Origin: Massilia atriviolacea
GTDB taxonomy: Bacteria > Pseudomonadota > Gammaproteobacteria > Burkholderiales > Burkholderiaceae_D
Length of the DNA stretch: 64,000 bases
NCBI RefSeq assembly: GCF_003953935.1
Contig: NZ_RXLQ01000007.1
Location: forward strand, 286,920-350,919
Reading direction: 5' to 3'
Made by a program: the position numbers and the translations under genes. This document shows, in pieces, positions 1-7,955 of this stretch; the stretch's first letter is position 1, and each line of letters begins with the position of its first letter. The notes beneath the pieces were generated by a model. It saw nothing but the letters and a program-made list of their open reading frames with translations. It did not search any database and was not told where the DNA came from.

Positions 1-83
1 GCAGCACTCGGAGCGGCCATGACAGGGGCTGCGGCGGCAGCGGAAATCGACAGGGCGAGGGCGATGGTGTTGATGGCTTTCAT
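1..83 (-). CDS. secreted protein, N-terminal fragment (runs off window)
   Basis: The first 27 codons of a gene that continues beyond the left edge. The start ATG is at 83-81, preceded by a good Shine-Dalgarno (AAGGAACC). The visible residues begin MKAINTIALALSISAAAAAP, a typical Sec signal peptide: basic start, hydrophobic core, and an Ala-rich end with a likely cleavage near VMAAP. The product is therefore exported, but nothing of the mature domain is visible. The gene reads away from a 296-bp non-coding stretch that carries four related palindromes, so it is probably under the control of a dimeric repressor. Confidence 0.6.
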   Translation of the reverse strand, partial: MKAINTIALALSISAAAAAPVMAAPSA

Positions 84-109
84 GGTGGTTCCTTTTTAAG
101 AGATTAAAA

Positions 110-212
110 TAGTAAGCTATTGTATAGTGCACTACATTTTACGGCGGTCGCTTGTGTTTGTTTGCCGTCCATGTGAAACAGTATAAGTAGCGCGCTATCG
201 AATAGCAAGCTA
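110..212. promoter_or_regulatory. two pairs of TAG-N4-CTA palindromes upstream of the leftmost gene
   Basis: Four 10-bp sites share the form TAG-N4-CTA: TAGTAAGCTA (110-119), TAGTGCACTA (125-134, perfect palindrome), TAGCGCGCTA (188-197, perfect palindrome) and TAGCAAGCTA (203-212). Within each pair the start-to-start distance is 15 bp, and the two pairs are 78 bp apart. The surroundings are AT-rich compared with the flanking genes. This looks like a double operator for a dimeric regulator (MarR- or TetR-type) in the promoter of the gene reading left from position 83. The rest of 84-379 shows no gene. Confidence 0.5.
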
Positions 213-379
213 TTTTTTAACATGTTTACTTGCCGGGTTTTCTTCGCTCCCGCAACGCGCGCCGCTCCGCCCCACCCGCCGGGCACAGTCCCCCGATACG
301 ACTGGCCCGGCCGATGGCACGAAGCGGCCCGCGTCCCGCTTGGACCATGGCGGTGACGCGAAAGTGCGATTGATGCAGC

Positions 380-1288
380 TCAGTCCTGGCCCTTGATTTC
401 CAGCGCGCGGTCGTACAGGGCGTTTTTCTTGCGGCCGGTAATCTGCGCCGTCAGGTTGGCGGCCTGCCTGACCGAACACTCGGCCAGCAGGATATGGAGG
501 ATGCGCTCGGCCTCGGCATCCTCGGCATCGCCCTCGGCCTGCGCCCCTTCGAGCAGGACCACGTACTCGCCCTTTTCACGGTGGGCGTCGGCCTTGACCC
601 AGGCCAGCGCCTCGGACAAGGGGCAACGGTGGATTTCTTCGAACAGCTTGGTCAGTTCGCGCGCAAACACCACCTGGCGCGCCGGCTCGAACACGCCCGC
701 CAGCGCTTCCACGCAGTCCAGGATGCGGTGCGGCGCCTCGTAGAACACCATCGTCGCGCCGACCGTCAGCAGTTTTTGCAGGGCGCTTTCGCGCTGCCTG
801 GCCTTGGCCGGCAGGAAGCCGACGAAATAGAACTGGTCGTTGACCAGCCCGCTGGCCGAGAGCGCCGTCACCGCCGCCGAAGCGCCCGGCAGCGGCACCA
901 CGCGCAGGCCGGCGGCGCGCACGGCGTCGACGATGCGCGCGCCGGGGTCGGACACGCCCGGCGTGCCGGCGTCCGACACCAGCGCGATGCGCTCGCCGGC
1001 CTGCAGGCGCGCGATCAGCTTGTCGGCCGCTTCGCGTTCGTTGTGCTGGTGCGCGGCGATCAGCGGGCGCGACAGGCCGAAGCGGGTCAGCAGGTGGCCG
1101 GTGTTGCGGGTGTCTTCGCAGGCGACCGCGTCCACCAGCGCCAGCACGTGCAAGGCGCGCACACTGATGTCGGTGACGTTGCCAATCGGAGTAGCCACGA
1201 TATACAGGGTTGCTGTAGGATAGGACTGATGCACGGCCTCGCCAATGACGGGAAGCTGGGCGATCGGACTGGTCTGGGATTCTGTCAT
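380..1288 (-). CDS. rsmI: 16S rRNA (cytidine(1402)-2'-O)-methyltransferase RsmI
   Basis: 302 residues. RsmI uses S-adenosylmethionine to methylate the 2'-OH of C1402 in the ribosomal P site. Family landmarks are clear: LYIVATPIGNVTDIS near residue 30, CEDTRNTGHLL, LVSDAGTPGVSDPG and LPGASAAVTALSASG, the SAM-binding tetrapyrrole-methylase fold. The C-terminal helical region is also present. Start chosen at ATG 1288 (MTESQTSP). There is no strong ribosome site, and the reading frame stays open upstream only as an antisense shadow of the next gene. The start lies 12 bp from that of the divergent lipoprotein gene, so the two must share or overlap control signals. Confidence 0.95.
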   Translation of the reverse strand: MTESQTSPIAQLPVIGEAVHQSYPTATLYIVATPIGNVTDISVRALHVLALVDAVACEDTRNTGHLLTRFGLSRPLIAAHQHNEREAADKLIARLQAGERIALVSDAGTPGVSDPGARIVDAVRAAGLRVVPLPGASAAVTALSASGLVNDQFYFVGFLPAKARQRESALQKLLTVGATMVFYEAPHRILDCVEALAGVFEPARQVVFARELTKLFEEIHRCPLSEALAWVKADAHREKGEYVVLLEGAQAEGDAEDAEAERILHILLAECSVRQAANLTAQITGRKKNALYDRALEIKGQD

Positions 1289-1300
1289 TTGGGAGTGGTA

Positions 1301-2578
1301 ATGCTGATTAAAAGTCTGAAGGGTTTGTTCGCCGTGAGTGCGCTCGCCATGCTGAGTGCCTGCAGCACGCCCTGCGACAGGCCGGGGGGATTGTGCGCGC
1401 CTATCGAGCCAAACACAAGTGTCGCACCGGTCCCGCCGCGCGCGCCGGAAATCGTCGCGCCGGTCATCCCCGAAGCCGAGGTCGAGACCATGCCGGTCGA
1501 TGCCCCGCCGGGCGCCAGCGTCCCCGGCGCCCAGCCGCGCGCGGCCGGCCAGGCCGCCGACAGCACGCCCGCCACCCGCATCGGCCTGCTGCTGCCGACC
1601 CGTTCCGACGCGCTCGGCCCGCCGGCCGGCGCGCTGCGTGCCGGCTTCATGGCCGCGTACGAGCGCGACCGCACCGGCTTCGAAGTAAACCTGATCGAAA
1701 CCGGCGACAGCCCGCAAGACGTGCTGGCCGCCTACACTACGGCGCTGGAACAGAACGATATCGTGGTCGGCCCGCTGGCGCGCTCGGCGGTGAGCGCGAT
1801 CGCCGGCGCCGGCGTGGCCGTCAGCAAGCCGACCATCGCCCTGAACCACCCTGAAGGACGCGGCACCGGCGGCGCGCTGCCGCACAATCTGCTGGTGATG
1901 GGCCTGTCGATCGAAGACGAGGCGCGCCAGGTGGCGCAGTGGGCCGCGAGCGAACATCCGGGCGCGCGCGCGCTGGTCGTGTCCGGCGCCAACGCCTGGC
2001 AGCGCCGCATCGCCAACGCCTTCGCGGCCCAGTGGAAGCAGCTGGGCAACGCGTCGCAGACGGTGGAGCTGGCCGCCACCAACGGCTACCTGAGCGAATC
2101 CGGCATTTACCAGTTGAAAGGCCGGGTCGATGCCGACCTGCCGACCCTGCTGTTTACGGCGCTCGACGCCGACCAGCTGCGCCAGGTGCGCGCCTCGCTC
2201 GGCCCTGCCCTGCCGACCTACGGCACCTCGTCGGTCAATCCGGGCACCGAGCCGGGCACGGCGCTGGCCGAACTCGACGGCGTGCGCCTGCTCGACCTGC
2301 CGTGGGAAGTGCAGCCCGATCACCCGGCCGTGATGGTGTATCCGCGCTGGAACGCCAGCCGCCGCACGCTCGACCTCGACCGCCTGTACGCGCTCGGCAT
2401 CGACGCCTTCCGCGTGGCGCGCGAGATCACCCTGCATCCGGGCGCGCCGTTCACCATGGACGGGGTGACGGGCCGCCTGTCGGTCGGCTTCGGCGACGGC
2501 CCGGCGCGCTTCGAGCGGGTGCAGCCGAGCGCGGTCTACCAGAGCGGCGGCTTCAAGCCGTCCAGCGGCGTGCAGTAA
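1301..2578 (+). CDS. LppC/LpoA-like penicillin-binding protein activator lipoprotein
   Basis: 425 residues. A lipoprotein signal (MLIKSLKGLFAVSALAMLSAC) ends in the lipobox LSAC, so the protein should be lipid-anchored, most likely to the outer membrane. After a Pro/Ala-rich linker (about residues 40-95) comes a periplasmic-binding-like fold starting RIGLLLPTRSDALGPPAGAL, as in the C-terminal domain of LpoA, which stimulates PBP1A. It lacks the N-terminal TPR domain of Escherichia coli LpoA (known to be much longer), as is usual in betaproteobacteria. GGGAG at 1290-1294 is the ribosome site. It is followed after 1 bp by yraN and is probably co-transcribed with it. Confidence 0.85.
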   Translation: MLIKSLKGLFAVSALAMLSACSTPCDRPGGLCAPIEPNTSVAPVPPRAPEIVAPVIPEAEVETMPVDAPPGASVPGAQPRAAGQAADSTPATRIGLLLPTRSDALGPPAGALRAGFMAAYERDRTGFEVNLIETGDSPQDVLAAYTTALEQNDIVVGPLARSAVSAIAGAGVAVSKPTIALNHPEGRGTGGALPHNLLVMGLSIEDEARQVAQWAASEHPGARALVVSGANAWQRRIANAFAAQWKQLGNASQTVELAATNGYLSESGIYQLKGRVDADLPTLLFTALDADQLRQVRASLGPALPTYGTSSVNPGTEPGTALAELDGVRLLDLPWEVQPDHPAVMVYPRWNASRRTLDLDRLYALGIDAFRVAREITLHPGAPFTMDGVTGRLSVGFGDGPARFERVQPSAVYQSGGFKPSSGVQ

Positions 2579-2579
2579 G

Positions 2580-2939
2580 ATGTGGCCGGCCCGGCTGAGC
2601 GGCAAGCAGCGCCAGGGCCAGCTGTGGGAACGCAAGGCGCTCGACTACCTGGCCGGCCAGGGCTTGCGCCTGGTGGAAGCCAATTACCGCTGCAAGGGCG
2701 GGGAAATCGACCTGATCCTGCGCCACGGCGAGGAACTGGTGTTCGTCGAAGTGCGCCAGCGCGCCAGCGCCAGCCACGGCGGCGCGGCCGCCAGCATCAC
2801 TGCCGCCAAGGTCGCCCGCATGGTGCGCGCGGCCCAGACCTACCTGCTGCGCTTTCCCCATGTGCCGCCATGCCGCTTCGACGTCATCGCCATCGACGGC
2901 GAACGCATGGCCTGGCTGCGCAACGCCATCCAGTTGTAA
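2580..2939 (+). CDS. yraN: YraN family protein (UPF0102), predicted nuclease-fold
   Basis: 119 residues. It has the UPF0102 core: a basic N-terminus with LWERKALDYLAGQGL, then ANYRCKGGEIDLILR and LVFVEVRQRA, which match the E-x-D...E-V-R/K metal-binding pattern of Holliday-junction-resolvase-like folds. Its cellular role is not established. The start codon lies 1 bp after the stop of the LpoA-like gene, so translation is probably coupled. The lpoA-yraN-SIS-BON order is conserved widely in proteobacteria. Confidence 0.9.
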   Translation: MWPARLSGKQRQGQLWERKALDYLAGQGLRLVEANYRCKGGEIDLILRHGEELVFVEVRQRASASHGGAAASITAAKVARMVRAAQTYLLRFPHVPPCRFDVIAIDGERMAWLRNAIQL

Positions 2940-2981
2940 GCAATTTTAACCGTACTTCTCCGGCTTCCCGGACTGCTGCAC

Positions 2982-4226
<1,245 letters not shown>

Positions 4227-4309
4227 GGTCGATGTCGGTACCCGCTGCGCCACGTCCGTCCCCCGGGCGGGCGCCGAGGGCCGCGCGGGCAGCGATTTTG
4301 CAGCGCGGC

Positions 4310-4315
4310 TATAAT
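4310..4315 (+). promoter_or_regulatory. consensus -10 box (TATAAT) for the TlpA-like gene
   Basis: TATAAT lies 31 bp before the chosen ATG at 4347. An in-frame ATG at 4314 sits inside this box and so is unlikely to be the start. No convincing -35 is visible. Confidence 0.4.
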
Positions 4316-4346
4316 GACTTTCTGTTCCATACCCGCATCCACTGCC

Positions 4347-4868
4347 ATGTCCACCCAGACTCCGCCCCGTTCTTCCTGGCTCAAACCGGCGCTCATCGGC
4401 GCGGCGCTGGTGGCCATTGCCGCCATCGGCTATTCCTCGCTCGCGAGCAGCACGCCGGCGCCGGACGTGACCTTCATCGACATCAAGGGCCAGAAGATCA
4501 GCTCGCAGAGCTTGCGCGGCAAGGTGTTCATGGTCAACTTCTGGGCGACCTCGTGCGCAACCTGCGTCAAGGAAATGCCGCAGATGGTCGAGACCTACAA
4601 CAAGTTCAAGGGCCAGGGCATGGAGTTCGTGGCGGTGGCGATGAAGTACGACGCGCCGAATTACGTGCTCAATTATGCCGAGACCAACCGCCTGCCGTTC
4701 ACCGTGGCGCTCGACAGCGGCGGGGACATCGCCAAGGCCTTCGGCGATGTGACCTTGACGCCGACCACCTTCCTGATCGACAAGAACGGCAAGATCATCA
4801 AGCGCTATGTGGGCGAACCGGACTTCCCGGCGCTGCACAAGCTGCTGGAAAAGACGATCGCGGGCTGA
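4347..4868 (+). CDS. TlpA-like thiol:disulfide oxidoreductase, membrane-anchored thioredoxin fold
   Basis: 173 residues. One N-terminal membrane segment (LIGAALVAIAAIGYSSLA) leaves a periplasmic thioredoxin domain. The active site reads ATSCATCVKEMP, a CxxC with Ser replacing the Trp that usually precedes the first Cys. The cis-Pro loop is LTPTTFLID. The family reduces disulfides in exported proteins or in cytochrome c maturation. The start was chosen at MSTQTPPRSS because an earlier in-frame ATG overlaps the promoter TATAAT. It stands alone: upstream is the BON gene, downstream a convergent gene. Confidence 0.88.
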   Translation: MSTQTPPRSSWLKPALIGAALVAIAAIGYSSLASSTPAPDVTFIDIKGQKISSQSLRGKVFMVNFWATSCATCVKEMPQMVETYNKFKGQGMEFVAVAMKYDAPNYVLNYAETNRLPFTVALDSGGDIAKAFGDVTLTPTTFLIDKNGKIIKRYVGEPDFPALHKLLEKTIAG

Positions 4869-4940
4869 ACCTGAAGACCGCCGTTCCTGCCATGCGCCGC
4901 TAGACTTCCTGCGCGGGAGCGACGATGTCGGCGATAGCGC

Positions 4941-5831
4941 TTAAAACCCGGCCTGCACCGACAGGTAGGCGCCGCGCTGGCGCGTCGGGTTGAACACGGT
5001 GATCTCGCCCAGCACCGCGTAGGCCGCCGTCACCGACACATGCTTGCTCGGGAACCAGGCCACGAACACGTCGTAATACGCCTTTTCATTGTCCACCCCC
5101 AGGTTGTGCGGCTTGCGCCGGTATTCCACCCCGGCCACCAGCTGGCGGTCGACCAGGTAAGCGGCCGACACCTCCAGCATGGCCTTGTAGGAATCGCCCT
5201 TGTCGCCGCCGAAGCCAAGCAGGCCCATCTGATTGGCCCTGGTCGCGCGCACGGTGCCGTTCAGCAGCAAGCTCTGCTGCAAGAGCAGCTTGGTCGCGGC
5301 CACGTACACATCGGTCCCGCTGTCGTCCCTGGCGCCCAGCTGCGTGACATTGTTCACGCCCAGCGCCCCCAGCCCGCCCACGCCCTTGTTGCGCTTGTAC
5401 ATCGCACCGACCGCGATCTGCGGCATCAACACATCCTGCCCGTACACCGCGTCGCCAGCCAGCCTGAGCTTCACGCCGAGGATATCCTGCTTGATGCTGA
5501 GCTGGTTCAGCGGCGCCAGGCTGCCCTTGAAGTGCTGCTGCGCCAGCGATACTTCGATGCGGTCGGCCAGCCCCACCGCCACCCCGGCCGTATCCAGGGT
5601 GTAATCCTGGGTGCGCACGCCGGTGTAGTGCGCGTTCGCACCCCAGCTGTCGCGGCTGCCGTAGCCGGTGATCAGGGCCCACGGCGCCAGCCCGCCCCCG
5701 CCCGCCCCTTCGAGCTGGCTGACGCCGCCCGTCGCCATGAGCTTGCCCATGTCGGGCCGGCCCTGCGCCTGCGCCGCAGCGCTTGCCAAACTTGCCGCCA
5801 AGAACAAACCACCCAGGCGCATGATCCGCAT
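4941..5831 (-). CDS. DUF3034 family protein, probable outer-membrane beta-barrel
   Basis: 296 residues. Signal peptide MRIMRLGGLFLAASLASAAAQAQ, then GRPDMGKLMATGGVSQLEGAGGGGLAPWALITGYGS, typical of the DUF3034 opening. The rest alternates polar and aromatic residues in short strands (VEVSLAQQHF-, AGVEYRR-) and ends in a terminal Phe (QAGF), as in outer-membrane barrels. Function is unknown. Start at ATG 5831, with the strong ribosome site GAGGAGA just before it. It is divergent from the ECF sigma gene with 196 bp between, an AT-rich gap that holds two direct copies of ATTTTGC (5915-5931). Confidence 0.8.
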   Translation of the reverse strand: MRIMRLGGLFLAASLASAAAQAQGRPDMGKLMATGGVSQLEGAGGGGLAPWALITGYGSRDSWGANAHYTGVRTQDYTLDTAGVAVGLADRIEVSLAQQHFKGSLAPLNQLSIKQDILGVKLRLAGDAVYGQDVLMPQIAVGAMYKRNKGVGGLGALGVNNVTQLGARDDSGTDVYVAATKLLLQQSLLLNGTVRATRANQMGLLGFGGDKGDSYKAMLEVSAAYLVDRQLVAGVEYRRKPHNLGVDNEKAYYDVFVAWFPSKHVSVTAAYAVLGEITVFNPTRQRGAYLSVQAGF

Positions 5832-6027
5832 ACTGTCTCCTCGATAAGGTGTCGCACGAAGCAAGCCGTCTCTACAATACTGCGTACGCGGGCGGCGCCC
5901 GATTGGATTCAACTATTTTGCTATATTTTGCAAATAAGTTTGTTGTATTCCGGGATGCCTTTGAGATAACCTCACCGAGCACTCCGCGCCACGCCGCGGC
6001 CACCCGAACCCACTTTCAAGGCGCTCA

Positions 6028-6618
6028 GTGTCCACCGACGTCAACCCGCTCGACCCGCAGCAATTACGCACCTGGCTCCTGGCCGCCGGCAAACGCGATG
6101 GCGGCGCCTTCCGTTCCCTCTACGATGCCACGTCGCCGAAACTGTTTGGCTTCGCGCTGCGTATATTGCACAAGCGCGAGCTCGCTGAAGAGGTTTTGCA
6201 AGAGAGCTATGTCGCGATCTGGAACAATGCCGCCAACTACCAGAGTCATCTCGCAGCGCCGATGACCTGGATGGCGACGATTGTCCGGAACAAGGCGTTC
6301 GACCACCTCCGGCGCAGCGATGCCGCGGTTGAAATCGATGCGGAACAGTTTGATAGTGAAGTCATGAATGCTCTACAGGATCCGCAGGCAACGCCGATCG
6401 AGGCCTTGCAGATGAGTGGCGATGCGAAGGCGCTGGCGTGGTGCATGTCCGCGCTCGAAGGCATGCATCGCCAGGTCGTCGCGCTGGCCTATTACCACGA
6501 CCTGTCGCACAGCGAAGTGGCCGAGCGGATGAAACTACCAGTCGGAACCGTGAAAACCTGGATCAGGCGCAGCCTCGACAAACTGCGCACCTGCCTCGCG
6601 AAACGGGAGCAAACATGA
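6028..6618 (+). CDS. ECF-type RNA polymerase sigma factor
   Basis: 196 residues from a GTG start. Region 2: FRSLYDATSPKLFGFALRIL...AEEVLQESYVAIWNNAANY and MTWMATIVRNKAFDHLRR. Region 4: ALEGMHRQVVALAYYHDLSHSEVAERMKLPVGTVKTWIRRSLDKLR. The WNNA / DHLRR pattern resembles the SigK-type group. Its stop overlaps the start of the anti-sigma gene (ATGA), the normal arrangement for a sigma/anti-sigma pair. Which stress it answers is not visible. An in-frame Met is absent near the start, so GTG at 6028 is the best choice. Confidence 0.92.
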   Translation: MSTDVNPLDPQQLRTWLLAAGKRDGGAFRSLYDATSPKLFGFALRILHKRELAEEVLQESYVAIWNNAANYQSHLAAPMTWMATIVRNKAFDHLRRSDAAVEIDAEQFDSEVMNALQDPQATPIEALQMSGDAKALAWCMSALEGMHRQVVALAYYHDLSHSEVAERMKLPVGTVKTWIRRSLDKLRTCLAKREQT

Positions 6619-7319
6619 ATATCCGACATAACATCGTCCTGCGTCAGAAACTGGCGGCCGAATACGTGCTGGGCACGCTCAGGGGCGGCGCGCGCCGCCG
6701 TTTCGAAGGCTGGATGCACCAGGACGCGGACTTGCGCAACATCACGGCCCAGTGGCAGCAGCGGCTGGCGCCCATGGCCGAATTCGCCGGCGACGTGAAG
6801 CCGCCCGACAGCGTCTGGACCGGCATCGAACGGCGCCTGAACCTCAAGCCGAAGGCGGCCGCCGGCTGGCGCTTCTGGCTGAACGAGAACCTGGCCTTCT
6901 GGCGCAGCCTGGGGATGGTCTCGACCGCCATGGCGGCCATGCTGCTGGTGCTGGTGCTGAGCAACCGTCCGGTCGACGCGCCGGTGATTTCGTACGTGGC
7001 GACCCTGAGCGACGACAAGGCCCAGACCGCCATGGTGCTGACCGCCGACCGCAAGCACCGCGCACTCGATGCGCGGGTGGTCGGCGGCGACCCGGTCGCG
7101 GCCGACAAGAGCCTGCATCTGTGGGCGGTGCCGAAGGCGGGCAAGCCGCGTTCGCTGGGGGTGTTGGCCGACAACAAGGGCAAGTTTGCCTTGCCGGATA
7201 ATGCGATCGGCGACGATGTGGCGCTCCTGGCCGTGACCCTGGAGCCGAAAGGCGGCTCGCCCGATCCGAACGGACCGACCGGGCCGATCGTCTACAAGGG
7301 GCATTGGGTAAGCTTGTAA
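6615..7319 (+). CDS. anti-sigma factor, RskA-like C-terminal domain
   Basis: 234 residues. A cytoplasmic N-terminal part (KLAAEYVLGTLRGGARRRFE, the sigma-binding helix motif) is followed by one membrane span (SLGMVSTAMAAMLLVLVLSN, about residues 97-116) and a periplasmic domain ending GPTGPIVYKGHWV, as in RskA proteins. It should hold the upstream sigma factor inactive at the membrane until proteolysis. Start overlaps the sigma stop by 4 bp. Confidence 0.9.
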   Translation: MNIRHNIVLRQKLAAEYVLGTLRGGARRRFEGWMHQDADLRNITAQWQQRLAPMAEFAGDVKPPDSVWTGIERRLNLKPKAAAGWRFWLNENLAFWRSLGMVSTAMAAMLLVLVLSNRPVDAPVISYVATLSDDKAQTAMVLTADRKHRALDARVVGGDPVAADKSLHLWAVPKAGKPRSLGVLADNKGKFALPDNAIGDDVALLAVTLEPKGGSPDPNGPTGPIVYKGHWVSL

Positions 7320-7412
7320 GCGGAGACATTCCGTTACCGGCAACACCGTCGTTCCCGTCCCTGGCGCGACCCACGCCAGCGCCGGAGCGCCCTGCCGCTC
7401 CACTCACCTGGG

Positions 7413-7430
7413 TTCCCGCCTGCGCGGGAA
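7413..7430. repeat. short REP-like hairpin
   Basis: TTCCCGC and GCGGGAA flank the loop CTGC. This form, with GTTCCCGCxTGCGCGGGAAC, is a common dispersed extragenic palindrome in beta- and gammaproteobacteria. It lies 3' of the anti-sigma gene and may also stop transcription. Confidence 0.5.
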
Positions 7431-7442
7431 CGATGGTTGTCG

Positions 7443-7487
7443 GGATGGCGGGGATGGCCGGGATGGCCGGGACGGCCGGGACGGCAA
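7443..7487. repeat. 9-bp tandem repeat, five units
   Basis: GGATGGCGG, GGATGGCCG twice, GGACGGCCG and GGACGGCAA follow one another without gaps, just 3' of the truncated-haemoglobin gene. Non-coding; probably a slippage-prone minisatellite. Confidence 0.7.
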
Positions 7488-7494
7488 GAGCGCA

Positions 7495-7926
7495 TTACTT
7501 CGTCACGATCTCCCTCTGCATCGGCGCCAGCCTGGCGACCAGCTTGTTCTGGACCGCCGGCGCCACGCCGTGCCTGTCCATGGCCGCCTGCAAATCCTCG
7601 GCCAGCGCGTTGAACTGCGCGTTGGTGATGTTCAGGCCATCGTGGATCTCTTTCATGTCCTTGCCCCTGTACGTGCAGGGACCGCCGGACAGCGCGCAAA
7701 ACTGCTCTTCCAGCCGCATCGACAGGTTCTTCAGGTCGGTATCCCTGAACGAATCCCTGATGCGCGCGTCCGCCAGGATCAGCGGCACGAAGGTGTCCAC
7801 GATCTTCTTGATGCCGCCCTGCCCGCCCAGCCCCTGGTAGGTGCTGTCGTCGGCGGCGGGGCCGTGCGCGCAGCCGGCGGCCAGCGCCAGCGTGCCGATG
7901 CAAACAAGCTCAGTCAGCGTTCTCAT
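7495..7926 (-). CDS. group 1 truncated haemoglobin with lipoprotein signal
   Basis: 143 residues. Lipoprotein signal MRTLTELVCIGTLALAAGC with lipobox LAAGC, then a truncated-globin domain: YQGLGGQGGIKKIVDTFVPLI at the start, FCALSGGPCTYRGKDMKEIH carrying the proximal (F8) His, then DGLNITNAQFNALAEDLQAAMD. These are group I trHb landmarks. Globins of this class bind O2 or NO and often detoxify NO, normally in the cytosol. Here the lipobox predicts a membrane-anchored periplasmic form. It may share a transcript with the kinase gene 29 bp upstream. Confidence 0.85.
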   Translation of the reverse strand: MRTLTELVCIGTLALAAGCAHGPAADDSTYQGLGGQGGIKKIVDTFVPLILADARIRDSFRDTDLKNLSMRLEEQFCALSGGPCTYRGKDMKEIHDGLNITNAQFNALAEDLQAAMDRHGVAPAVQNKLVARLAPMQREIVTK

Positions 7927-7955
7927 GCGTGCTCCTGTCGTGGTTGGAAGGATGG

